Shown: positions 57,143 through 64,000 of the stretch, piece after piece | Numbering within the stretch: the stretch's first letter is position 1 | Layout: each line of letters begins with the position of its first letter | Source: Acidobacteriota bacterium | GTDB lineage: Bacteria; Acidobacteriota; Thermoanaerobaculia; Multivoradales; JBCCEF01 | Assembly: GCA_039028635.1 (NCBI GenBank) | Contig: JBCCHV010000007.1 | Coordinates: 1 to 64,000, forward strand | Length of the DNA stretch: 64,000 nucleotides | Direction of reading: 5' to 3' | Translations under genes and position numbers: made by a program | The notes under the pieces: model-generated | Database searches by the model: none | What the model saw: the letters and a program-made list of their open reading frames with translations, nothing else | What the model was told of the DNA's origin: nothing

Positions 57143-57396
57143 CGGGCGTCGACGAGCTCCACCGCCGCATCGGCGTGGCCGCGCTGGACTGGCACCGCCG
57201 CCGCCAGCAGGTGCCGCTGCGCAACCGATGCCTCCGCCGGTACGCGGGTGCCCCTCATCAAACGTGTCAAGACATCGTGGCCTACAAGAGTGGCTTCTGC
57301 AGCCCTTGTGCACGGCGTGCCGAGTATCAGCATGAGGCATGCCTCGCGCGTCGCCGGCTGTCCTACGCGATCAAGCGCTTCGAGGCGAGCGCGTGA
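57139..57396 (+). CDS. Small basic early protein
   Basis: An 85-residue protein from GTG 57139. Cys at C..FCSPCARRAEYQHEAC suggests a metal site amid Arg-rich helices. Coupled on both sides. Confidence 0.5.
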   Translation: MTGVDELHRRIGVAALDWHRRRQQVPLRNRCLRRYAGAPHQTCQDIVAYKSGFCSPCARRAEYQHEACLARRRLSYAIKRFEASA

Positions 57397-57620
57397 CCAC
57401 CATCTACCCCTGGGTCGTGGGGCACTCCCAGCGCCCCCACGCCGTCGCCGAGCTTGCTCCGGACCCTGACCGGCCCGGCAGGCCTGCGGCGCACCAAAGG
57501 CCGCTCTGCGGCCTCGACACGGACTGGGTCCAGCACGGGCCGGACTTCTCGGCCCGCCACCCCAGGGACTGCACCAACTGCCGGCAGATCGCCGGCCTCG
57601 AGGAGGGCGCTTCAAGTTGA
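57393..57620 (+). CDS. Small early protein
   Basis: A 75-residue protein from GTG 57393. HPRDCTNCRQIAGLEE is a short CxxC region also seen at the end of small actinobacterial and phage proteins. Coupled to TTG 57617. Confidence 0.45.
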   Translation: MTTIYPWVVGHSQRPHAVAELAPDPDRPGRPAAHQRPLCGLDTDWVQHGPDFSARHPRDCTNCRQIAGLEEGASS

Positions 57621-58753
57621 GGCGGTACGGCAGGCTTTCTCCGCGGCTTTGGACCGGCAGCCTGGGCCGATCCATGAAGGGCGACGAGGGCGCCCTGGCC
57701 CTCGCTCCCTACCTGGCCTGTGGGCCCCATTCGAATGAAATTGGGCTCTATCGAATGCCGGTCTCCTACGCATCCGAAGACCTTGGGATGTCGATCAAAA
57801 CGACTTCCGATCGACTTCGAAAGCTCATCGAATGGGGATATTGCCAGTACGACGAGGAGGCAAAGGTCGTGTGGGTGATTGAGCACGCCCGGCACGAATG
57901 GGGTTCCGCTCCGAACCCCAATGACAAGAAGGTGAAGGGGCTCAAGAATCGCTTGCCGGGCATGATCGAGGCTCTAGGTAACTGCCCTCTTATCAATAAC
58001 TTCATAGCCCACTACCGGACTGGATGGGCACCCCTTTTCGAAGTACTTCCGAAGTCGATTCGAAGAACTTCCGAAGTCGATTCCGAGTCGATCGAAATTT
58101 CTCCAGAAGTCGATGGCATCAAGTCTCTTGAGGAGAGTGGAGAGAGGAGAGAAGAGACTGGAGAGAAGGAGAGGGGAGAACCTACAAGTCCGGAGCCCTC
58201 GCGGGCTGCCGGACGTGTTGAGTCTCAACAGGGGGTCGTAATGACTTTCCCGGTAATCGGCGAAGACTCTCCTTGGGAGCTGACGAAAGAGAAGCTCGCC
58301 GAGTGGGAGGACACCTTCGAGGCCATGGACGTGGTCCAGCTCCTTCGAAGGGCTCGGCAATGGCTCCGCGACAATCCCAGGAAGCGAAAGACCCCAGGTG
58401 GCATGACCACGTTCCTCGGTGCCTGGCTCGAGCGTAAGTGGAACGGAGGCGACTATCCGCCTCGCCCGCTCGAACCCGGCGGTCCCGAGTCAGAGCTGCC
58501 GACATTTGCCCCGATCAGGTCCGAGCGCTGGCTTGAGGCCCGCGAAGTCCTCCGCTCGGTGCTCGACCCGGATGAGTGGAGGACTTGGATTCGTCCGCTC
58601 GTCTCAGTCGGGGAGACTGCCGACGACGTGGCGATCTGGGCCCCGAGTCCCGGATTCCTCCACACCCTCAGCGAAACCTACGCAGACCAGATCAACCGCG
58701 CTTTCGATGGTCCCTCCGTCCGCCTCGTGACGGGGCATCTCGAGGGTCGCTAG
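57617..58753 (+). CDS. Replication initiator with winged helix and DnaA-N-like end
   Basis: A 378-residue protein from TTG 57617. Residues about 20-90 form a winged helix (VSYASEDLGMSIKTTSDRLRKLIEWGYC). The middle is charged and low in structure. The last 85 residues (WLEAREVLRSVLDPDEWRTWIRPLVSV...IWAPSPGFLHTLSETYADQINRAF) match the DnaA N-terminal domain, which recruits helicase. Directly repeated sequence within the gene (58045-58108) looks like an origin, as in lambda O. Confidence 0.7.
   Translation: MRRYGRLSPRLWTGSLGRSMKGDEGALALAPYLACGPHSNEIGLYRMPVSYASEDLGMSIKTTSDRLRKLIEWGYCQYDEEAKVVWVIEHARHEWGSAPNPNDKKVKGLKNRLPGMIEALGNCPLINNFIAHYRTGWAPLFEVLPKSIRRTSEVDSESIEISPEVDGIKSLEESGERREETGEKERGEPTSPEPSRAAGRVESQQGVVMTFPVIGEDSPWELTKEKLAEWEDTFEAMDVVQLLRRARQWLRDNPRKRKTPGGMTTFLGAWLERKWNGGDYPPRPLEPGGPESELPTFAPIRSERWLEAREVLRSVLDPDEWRTWIRPLVSVGETADDVAIWAPSPGFLHTLSETYADQINRAFDGPSVRLVTGHLEGR
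58045..58108. repeat. Iterons inside the replication gene, candidate origin
   Basis: ACTTCCGAAGTCGATTC occurs at 58045-58061 and 58067-58083, 22 bases apart. Weaker relatives follow (CCGAGTCGATCG, CAGAAGTCGATGG) and one precedes near 57799 (GACTTCCGATCGACTTCG). The spacing of two helical turns and location inside the initiator gene fit a phage origin. Confidence 0.6.
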
Positions 58754-58804
58754 TACTGATTGATGTGCTCGCCGGCGAGAGCCGGCGGGGAAAGGAGTAG
58801 AGGG

Positions 58805-59257
58805 ATGGAACGACGACTCAGAAAGCTCAAGGTGAAGGATGGCAAGGTGACCATCCTCTTCGAGCAGCTCAGCGAGGCAACCGGGCTGTGGGACGAATAC
58901 GCCTTCACCTGCTGGGAGAAGCCCCTCCCTGAGCTCGGAGACGCTCTCCACGACCTGGTCGTTGATGTGCTGGCGGTGTGCCGGCTTCCGGACGGCTATC
59001 GCTCCGGGCTGAAGGTCGCTGGGGTCTCCTGCTCGTACGCCGGTGACGATGGCGATCTCGGCGCGACCATCACGGCCCTCAAGACGCTCGGGACCGCCAA
59101 CTCCCCATTGGTCCTGAACACGCCCTATCTATCGGTCACCGGTGATCCCGGCATGAGCGACGAGATGGAGGCCAGGCTCGCAACTCTCGAGCTGCACGCG
59201 TTCGCCTATGTCGACGGCCGGCGGGCGCAGGGCAATCTCTTCGAGGATGCGGCGTGA
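58805..59257 (+). CDS. Conserved phage protein of unknown function
   Basis: A 150-residue protein from ATG 58805. DEYAFTCWEKPLPELGDALHDL, VAGVSCSYAGDDGDLGATIT and SPLVLNTPYLS are a pattern I recall from many phage early regions. A hairpin (GCCGGCGAGAGCCGGC, 58770-58785) precedes it. No activity is known to me. Confidence 0.6.
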   Translation: MERRLRKLKVKDGKVTILFEQLSEATGLWDEYAFTCWEKPLPELGDALHDLVVDVLAVCRLPDGYRSGLKVAGVSCSYAGDDGDLGATITALKTLGTANSPLVLNTPYLSVTGDPGMSDEMEARLATLELHAFAYVDGRRAQGNLFEDAA

Positions 59258-60321
59258 GCGACGCCACCAAAATCGAGTGGACGGACCGCACCTGGAATCC
59301 CGTCCGCGGCTGCACCCGTGTCTCGGAGGGCTGCCGAAACTGCTACGCCGAGCGCACCGCCGTTCGACATGCTGGCCCCGGCCGCCCCTACGAGGACCTC
59401 GCGAAGTCCACCCCGGGCGGTCCTCGCTGGACCGGTGTCGCCAAGCTGTTCCCGCACAAACTGGCCGAGCCCCTCGGTTGGCGGGAGCCTTCGAAGGTGT
59501 TTGTCAACTCGATGAGCGACCTCTTTCACGAGTCGCTCGCCTTCGAGGAGATCGCCGCCGTCTTCGGCGTAATGGCGGCGGCGCAGCGGCACACCTTTCA
59601 GGTGCTCACCAAACGGCCGGCACGGGCGCTCGAGTGGTTCGAGTGGATCGCCGATCAGGGCGAGGAGCTCGAGGCCGCGGTGGGAGATAAGCCCGAAGGG
59701 GTCGGCGCCGCGGCCTCCGCTTGCGCGATCTTCGCGGAGCAGACCGCGGGCCCGAACCTGCTCGAGGCCTACAGTCAACCCTGGCCTCTCCCAAACGTCT
59801 GGCTCGGCGTCAGCGTCGAGGACCAGGCGACGGCGGAAGAGCGGATCCCCTTGCTTCTCGAGTGCCCGGCGGCCCTGCGATTCGTCAGCTATGAGCCAGC
59901 GCTTGGCCCCGTCGACTTCGAAGCGCTAATCGTTCAGCGCGGTGGTGTTGTTGGCCAGCTCAACGCACTGGGTTGCTCTTGGTGGCCCGCCATCGGTGAT
60001 GCCGACGAAGAGGAACGGAGGCGCGAAGAGGTCGAGGCGATCGACTGGGTCATTGTTGGCGGCGACAGCGCTCGGGAGTGCGACCTCGGGTGGATCAGGC
60101 TCGCGGTCGAGCAGTGCGCCGGCGTCGGGATTCCGGCGTTTGTAAAACAGCTTGGAGCTCGTCCGGTGACTCGCCCGCATGCCATTCCTGGTGGCCTGGC
60201 TCGACCGCATTGGAGCAATGTCCCTGGCAGACCTCTCGATCTCCGCCACCCCAAGGGCGGCGACCCCGAGGAGTGGCCCGAGGATCTCCAGGTGCGGCAG
60301 TTCCCGGAGGTCGCAGCATGA
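59254..60321 (+). CDS. DUF5131 (phage Gp37/Gp68 family) protein
   Basis: A 355-residue protein from GTG 59254. TKIEWTDRTWNPVRGCTRVSEGC...NCYAE places three Cys near the N-terminus. FVNSMSDLFHE, VLTKRP, LPNVWLGVSVEDQ and WVIVGGDSA are the hallmark blocks of this family, related to radical SAM/TIM-barrel proteins. The Cys triplet could hold an Fe-S cluster. Substrate unknown. Confidence 0.85.
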   Translation: MSDATKIEWTDRTWNPVRGCTRVSEGCRNCYAERTAVRHAGPGRPYEDLAKSTPGGPRWTGVAKLFPHKLAEPLGWREPSKVFVNSMSDLFHESLAFEEIAAVFGVMAAAQRHTFQVLTKRPARALEWFEWIADQGEELEAAVGDKPEGVGAAASACAIFAEQTAGPNLLEAYSQPWPLPNVWLGVSVEDQATAEERIPLLLECPAALRFVSYEPALGPVDFEALIVQRGGVVGQLNALGCSWWPAIGDADEEERRREEVEAIDWVIVGGDSARECDLGWIRLAVEQCAGVGIPAFVKQLGARPVTRPHAIPGGLARPHWSNVPGRPLDLRHPKGGDPEEWPEDLQVRQFPEVAA

Positions 60322-60656
60322 GCCGGAGTCGCAACTCGATGCATCGCCTCGGCCGCTCGTCCTCGGTGCCCTACATCGAGGGCGAGGCCGCCCAGGACCG
60401 TCACGTCCGTCGGGAGGCGGCGGCAGCCGACCGCGAGGCAGAGCTCTCGGCGTGGTGCCAGGGTGCCGGCCTCGACCTGCGCGTCACCGGAGAAGGCTCG
60501 CACTGGCGCATCCTGCGCAGCAAGGAGGTCATCGCCCAGTGGTGGCCGAGCTCTGGCCGCCTTGTCCGCGGTGAGTGCTACCGCTCGGCCTGGAAGGCTC
60601 ACGACATCACCCAGGTGATGCGACAGGTCGGCAAGTGGCAGGGGGCTGCGGCATGA
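60318..60656 (+). CDS. Small early protein
   Basis: A 112-residue protein from ATG 60318. ELSAWCQGAGLDLRVTGEGSHWRI...AQWWPSSGRLV is a beta-rich fold seen in small phage proteins. Coupled to ATG 60653. Confidence 0.5.
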   Translation: MSRSRNSMHRLGRSSSVPYIEGEAAQDRHVRREAAAADREAELSAWCQGAGLDLRVTGEGSHWRILRSKEVIAQWWPSSGRLVRGECYRSAWKAHDITQVMRQVGKWQGAAA

Positions 60657-61336
60657 CCCGCCGCCTCGGTTTCTGGCTCGCCGCCGCCGCGTTCGTCGTC
60701 AACGGACCGCGCTTCGTCCTCGCCTATCTCGAGGCCGAAGGCGAGGGCCTGGCCGGCGAGCTCGTCCGCCCTCTCTTGACCGCCTCTGCCGTCAGCACCG
60801 GCGTGGTCCTCACGCTGGGCGGCTGCTATCTGGTGTACGTGCTCGCGAGCACCCGAGCAGAGCAGTCGAGCATGCTCCGGCGAGCAGTGCTCTGGTGCTG
60901 GCTGCTGGTGCTTGGTAGCGCGGTGGTGCTCCTTGCTCCGGTGCTGGTCTCCGGCATCCTCCGGGCAGGACTCCAGGAGGTGCTCAGCTCGGCAGCGTGG
61001 ATGCCCTGGGCTTGGGCGCTGGTGGCGGTCCTCGCCCCCGAGGTAGTGGCTGGTGGTGCTGTTGCGGGGCAGATGCTCCTTGCGCGGCAGCGGGAGCACG
61101 GACAAGGCACCGAGGAAGAGCTGCTCGAGGTTGCTCGCGAGCGCGATCGTCTGCGCCGCCATCTTGAGGAGCTGCAGGCCGCACCGCGGGCGCTGCGAGC
61201 CGTGCAGGCGCCGACCGGCGAGCCCGTGCCCTGCCGCCACAGATGCGGCAAGGAGTTCGCCAGCCAGAGGGCTGAGCGGGCTCACATCTCGTACTGCGAA
61301 GACAACCCCGCCAACCGACAGGAGGCCACAGCATGA
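60653..61336 (+). CDS. Multi-pass membrane protein with C-terminal zinc-finger-like motif
   Basis: A 227-residue protein. There are about four transmembrane segments (WLAAAAFVVNGPRFVLAYL, TASAVSTGVVLTLGGCYLVY, AVLWCWLLVLGSAVVLLAPV, WMPWAWALVAVLAPEVVAGG), a cytoplasmic coiled coil, then CRHRCGKEFASQRAERAHISYC, spaced like a C2H2/C2HC finger. A membrane protein with a DNA-binding-like tail might tether DNA to the membrane. Function unknown. Confidence 0.6.
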   Translation: MTRRLGFWLAAAAFVVNGPRFVLAYLEAEGEGLAGELVRPLLTASAVSTGVVLTLGGCYLVYVLASTRAEQSSMLRRAVLWCWLLVLGSAVVLLAPVLVSGILRAGLQEVLSSAAWMPWAWALVAVLAPEVVAGGAVAGQMLLARQREHGQGTEEELLEVARERDRLRRHLEELQAAPRALRAVQAPTGEPVPCRHRCGKEFASQRAERAHISYCEDNPANRQEATA

Positions 61337-61476
61337 CTTCGAAATCGACGAAAAGTCCTGCTACGGTGGAGGAGCGCCCGCAGTCGAATCAGCTCCAGGC
61401 CGCCGCTGTCGCCGTGGCTCAGATCATCCTCGAGCACTACCTCGAGGAGAGTAAGTCCGACCGCAAGGCCGCCTGA
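61333..61476 (+). CDS. 47-residue protein before integrase
   Basis: ATG 61333 overlaps the previous stop. The peptide has a Lys/Ser start and one helix (LQAAAVAVAQIILEHYLEE). Eight bases separate it from the integrase start; it could be a recombination directionality factor by position only. Confidence 0.4.
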   Translation: MTSKSTKSPATVEERPQSNQLQAAAVAVAQIILEHYLEESKSDRKAA

Positions 61477-61484
61477 CAAGACCA

Positions 61485-63104
61485 ATGCTCGCCGTCCTCT
61501 ACCTCCGCATCTCCTCGCGCCACCAGGTGGACAACATGTCCATCCCGACGCAGCGGGAGGCTTGTCTCGCCTGGGCTCAGCGCCAGGGGCTCGAGGTGGG
61601 GGAGGTGTTCGTCGACGAGGCCCAGAGCGCCAAGTCGGCCGATCGCCCGGAGTTGCGGCGCCTCCTGGACTACTGCTTCCAGCACCAAGCACAGGTCTCG
61701 TGCGTTGTCGTCTACAGCGTCGATCGCTTCTCCCGCGAGGTTTCGGACTACTACCCCCTCAAGGACAAGCTGGCCTCCTGGGGGATCTCGATCCGGTCGG
61801 CCACCCAGGCATTCGACGACTCTCCCGAGGGCGAGCTTCTTGAGACCCTCGGCGTCAGCTTCGGGCAGTACGACAACCGCAAGCGCTCCGCCCGTACCGA
61901 GGCCGGTATGCGCTTTGCCGCCGAGCACGGCCGCTGGGTCTGGCTCGCCCCCCTCGGCTACAAGAACATCCAGGAGGGCAAGGTCAAGTCGATCGCGCCC
62001 TGCCCCGAGTCCGGCCCCATCATGCGCCGTGTCTTCGAGCGCCTCGCCACGGGCGCCCACGCCCCAGCGGACCTCCTCCGATGGGCCCACGACCAAGGCC
62101 TCCGCGCCGCCCGCGGCGGCCCCATCCGCCGCCAGTCCTGGGCCAAGCTTCTGCGCAACCCGATCTATCGGGGCCGCATCGTCGTCCCCAAGTGGGGCAT
62201 CGACCTCCAAGGCGACTTCCAGGCCCTCGTCGACGACGCCACCTTTGCCCGGGCCCAGCGAGTCCTCGACCAGCGCAACCGTCAGCCGCGCACCAAGCGC
62301 GTCGACCGACCAGAGTTCCCACTTCGCCGCTTCTGCCTCTGCGGCGCCTGCGGCGCCGGCCTCACCGGCGGCTTCTCGAAGGGCCGCTCTGCCCGTTACG
62401 GCTACTACTGGTGTTGGAAGTGCAACAAGGTCCGCGTGCGCCGGTCGCGCCTTCACGAGCTCTTCGGCGACCTGGTCCGCGACGTGGTCCCCTCTCAGGC
62501 ATTCCTCGAGGAGGTAGAGCACGCCCTCCGCCTCCAGTGGCGAGACCGCACGGCCGTCGTCCGCGAGGCCGAGGCTCGATTCCGCAAGCAGCTCGAGCGC
62601 CTCCGCGACAAGCGCAAGGGCCTAGTCGACAAGTTCGCCCTCTCGGAAGTCCTCACGGAGTCCGATTTCCAGCGCCTCAACCGCGGCCTCGAGCGCGAGA
62701 TCTACGACGTCGAGTCCCGCCTTGCGGACCTCGCCCACGACGATCGAGAGATCGACCTCTCGGAGCTCATGACCTTCGCCCGCAACCTGCTCGGGCAACC
62801 CGACCGGAGTTGGTCGCGGATGAGCCTCGGGCTACAGGTTCGGTTCCAGGCTCTGCTCTTCCCGGAGGGTCTGAGCTACCGCAAAGAGAGCGGACTTAGA
62901 ACCGCCGCAAGTGGTATACTTTTCAATCAGATGTGGAAAATTCTGGGAAAATCCACCATGAGAGACGCTGACGCACTTAGAACCGCGCAAGATGCGCAGG
63001 ATCAGTGGTTTGCGGCCGATTTCCCGAAAAGGGGGGGAATGGTGGAGCAGAAGGGACTTGAACCCTCGACCCCCACGTTGCGAACGTGGTGCTCTCCCAG
63101 CTGA
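61485..63104 (+). CDS. Large serine recombinase (integrase)
   Basis: A 539-residue frame. The catalytic domain starts LAVLYLRISSRHQ with Ser about 10, and has VYSVDRFSREV and the Arg-rich helix. A recombinase domain, a zinc ribbon (CLCGACGAGLTGG...CWKC) and a coiled coil (AEARFRKQLERLRDKRKGL) follow. The last 15-20 residues (QKGLEPSTPTLRTWCSPS) are antisense tRNA-Ala, i.e. host attachment-site sequence, so the phage-form protein would end differently. It integrates and, with a directionality factor, excises the phage. Confidence 0.92.
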   Translation: MLAVLYLRISSRHQVDNMSIPTQREACLAWAQRQGLEVGEVFVDEAQSAKSADRPELRRLLDYCFQHQAQVSCVVVYSVDRFSREVSDYYPLKDKLASWGISIRSATQAFDDSPEGELLETLGVSFGQYDNRKRSARTEAGMRFAAEHGRWVWLAPLGYKNIQEGKVKSIAPCPESGPIMRRVFERLATGAHAPADLLRWAHDQGLRAARGGPIRRQSWAKLLRNPIYRGRIVVPKWGIDLQGDFQALVDDATFARAQRVLDQRNRQPRTKRVDRPEFPLRRFCLCGACGAGLTGGFSKGRSARYGYYWCWKCNKVRVRRSRLHELFGDLVRDVVPSQAFLEEVEHALRLQWRDRTAVVREAEARFRKQLERLRDKRKGLVDKFALSEVLTESDFQRLNRGLEREIYDVESRLADLAHDDREIDLSELMTFARNLLGQPDRSWSRMSLGLQVRFQALLFPEGLSYRKESGLRTAASGILFNQMWKILGKSTMRDADALRTAQDAQDQWFAADFPKRGGMVEQKGLEPSTPTLRTWCSPS

Positions 63105-63115
63105 GCTACTGCCCC
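63040..63115 (-). tRNA. tRNA-Ala (CGC), intact, with encoded CCA
   Basis: A full cloverleaf: acceptor GGGGCAG/CTGCTCC with the G3-U70 pair that defines tRNA-Ala, anticodon stem CCACG/CGTGG around loop TTCGCAA (anticodon CGC), T-arm GAGGG/CCCTT-type stem with TTCAAGT, and ACCA encoded at 63043-63040. Its 3' end faces the prophage, and the integrase frame ends inside it, so this is the right attachment site. It has its own promoter at 63132-63160. Confidence 0.95.
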
Positions 63116-63131
63116 ACGAGTGGGAGCGCGT

Positions 63132-63160
63132 ATTGTACTCCCGCCGGAGGGGGGTGGCAA
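63132..63160 (-). promoter_or_regulatory. Promoter of tRNA-Ala
   Basis: On the reverse strand TTGCCA (63160-63155), 17-base spacer, TACAAT (63137-63132). Transcription would start near 63125, 10 bases before the mature tRNA. Confidence 0.7.
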
Positions 63161-63293
63161 CTGGTTTGTGATGGCGGGCGGAGGCGCTTGGGGGCGGCGC
63201 GGGGTATGATCGGCGGGAGGCGGCCGAGGGCCGTTCCCAGGGATTTTCTGAGGACGCGGTGAACCCGTCCCGGGGCGCCGCGGAGGATGTGCG

Positions 63294-63641
63294 ATGGCAG
63301 ACGAGCAGTCGACGGAGAAGAAGGGAAGCTCGCGTCTCGAGGAGGCTCGGGAGCGGTTTCAGAAGGCGGCCGAGAGTGTTTCGGAGCGCTACCAGGAAGT
63401 GTCCGACGATGTCCGGCGCGGCGCCAGCCGTGCCACCGAGGAGCTGCGCCGCGAGGCGCGCCAGGGGGCGGAGTCGGCGAAGCGCAATGTGCGCCAGGGC
63501 TATGAGCGCGCGGCCGGCCAGGCGAAGACCCTGTCGGAGGACCTTCACGCCTTCGTGAAGGAGAACCCGGGCCGCTCGGTGGCGGTGGCGGCGGCGGCGG
63601 GCTTTTTGATCGGCCTGCTGTTCCGGGGACGCGGCGAGTGA
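63294..63641 (+). CDS. DUF883/YqjD-like membrane-anchored protein (host)
   Basis: A 115-residue host protein. A long charged helix (ERFQKAAESVSERYQEVSDD onward) ends in ENPGRSVAVAAAAGFLIGLLF, the DUF883 (ElaB/YqjD/YgaM) C-terminal transmembrane signature. Such proteins bind ribosomes at the inner membrane in stationary phase. It is coupled to the next gene. Confidence 0.8.
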   Translation: MADEQSTEKKGSSRLEEARERFQKAAESVSERYQEVSDDVRRGASRATEELRREARQGAESAKRNVRQGYERAAGQAKTLSEDLHAFVKENPGRSVAVAAAAGFLIGLLFRGRGE

Positions 63642-63874
63642 GAGCGGTGCAGGATCGGCCGATGCCCGATCGCCTGGTGGACGAGCTGGTGCCCGAGTCG
63701 GTGGATTGGGAGCGCCTGGTGCGGCGTTATCCGCTGCCCTGTCTGGCCCTGGCGGCGGCGGGGGGGTTTATCCTCGGCCGCCATCGCGGCTCGGAGCTGA
63801 TCGCGGCGCTGACCGACTTCGCCACCCGCCAGGCGAGCGACAGCATCCACCAGTTCCTCGGCCCCGACGCCTGA
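63638..63874 (+). CDS. Small membrane protein (host)
   Basis: A 78-residue protein from GTG 63638 (ATG 63662 is an alternative). YPLPCLALAAAGGFILGRHRG is a transmembrane helix resembling the DUF883 end. It is probably co-transcribed with 63294. The 126 bases after it show no gene. Confidence 0.6.
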   Translation: MRAVQDRPMPDRLVDELVPESVDWERLVRRYPLPCLALAAAGGFILGRHRGSELIAALTDFATRQASDSIHQFLGPDA

Positions 63875-64000
63875 GGCTGGTTGTTGGGTTTTCGCCGGCG
63901 GCGCGGCGGCGCCGGACGCTCCTTCTTGCGTCGGCGCTCTTTCTTCCTTAGGCGCTGAGGAGCCTGGGGTTGCGCCTGCTGCACATTTCCGATGTCCATT

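Noticed and set aside
63040-63104. QKGLEPSTPTLRTWCSPS as a real integrase C-terminal motif
   Set aside because: These residues are translated from the antisense of tRNA-Ala and T-arm; this recurrent tail appears wherever a frame runs into a tRNA gene.
63727-63999. Reverse-strand 90-codon ORF at the right edge
   Set aside because: It overlaps the 63638 gene on the other strand, is low-complexity Arg/Pro sequence and has no ribosome-binding site.
1-64000. CRISPR array
   Set aside because: No regularly spaced identical repeats with unique spacers were found; the repeats at 3.1, 9.05, 39.6 and 58.05 kb have only two copies each.

Overview
The window is almost entirely one integrated tailed phage (siphovirus-type, HK97-like head) in a high-GC bacterium. 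Genes between about 3.3 kb and 63.1 kb form long runs with 1-4 base stop/start overlaps (ATGA, GTGA, TTGA), the usual phage style. Host DNA is seen only at the right edge: an intact tRNA-Ala(CGC) and two small genes of the YqjD/DUF883 type. A lipobox protein, Sec signal peptides and the DUF883 proteins fit a Gram-negative-type, GC-rich host. I suspect Acidobacteriota or a neighbouring lineage, but only by inference. The left edge holds the tail of an IS3 transposase, a lower-GC NACHT-TPR ATPase and a non-coding regulatory stretch. I could not find a left attachment site.

Layout. 0-3.3 kb: IS3 remnant, NACHT ATPase, structured RNA, repeats. 3.3-9 kb (+): DNA modification and DNA metabolism (C5-cytosine methyltransferase fully overlapped by a second conserved-looking reading frame, an N4/N6 methyltransferase, SSB, zinc-ribbon protein, RelA/SpoT-type HD protein). 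9-13.5 kb: terminase, portal, MuF head protein. 13.5-13.9 kb (-): an excisionase-like HTH gene followed by a 163-nt structured RNA with a tRNA-like T-arm. 14-24.6 kb: prohead protease, capsid, connectors, two tail-tube paralogues, tail chaperone with a likely frameshift. 24.6-33.5 kb: tape measure and tail tip. 33.4-38.2 kb: a reverse-strand lipoprotein with a metal-regulator-like operator, exported proteins, holin/spanin-like, endolysin and patatin genes. 38.2-49.6 kb: accessory and regulatory region on both strands (divergent repressor switch, multi-HTH regulator, exported small proteins, DprA-PRTase pair, Asp-Pro-Asn-Gly repeat peptides, RHH regulator, TPR and XRE regulators). 49.7-61.5 kb (+): early operon with Cro-like regulator, many small ORFs, ERF recombinase plus SbcC-like ATPase, replication initiator with intragenic iterons, DUF5131 protein. 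61.5-63.1 kb: large serine integrase running into the tRNA-Ala.

How it works together. The serine integrase targets the tRNA-Ala 3' end. Lysogeny is probably set by two divergent regulatory nodes (39.57-39.65 kb and 49.61-49.73 kb). Several accessory promoters place -10 boxes 6-9 bases from the start codon, so these mRNAs look leaderless. The most notable unexplained signals are three copies of a structured RNA (2.6, 44.6 and 47.8 kb), the dual-coded methyltransferase locus, the tRNA-like RNA at 13.5 kb, and a family of small peptides ending in DPNG/DPDG, one of which converges on an XRE-TPR regulator pair.
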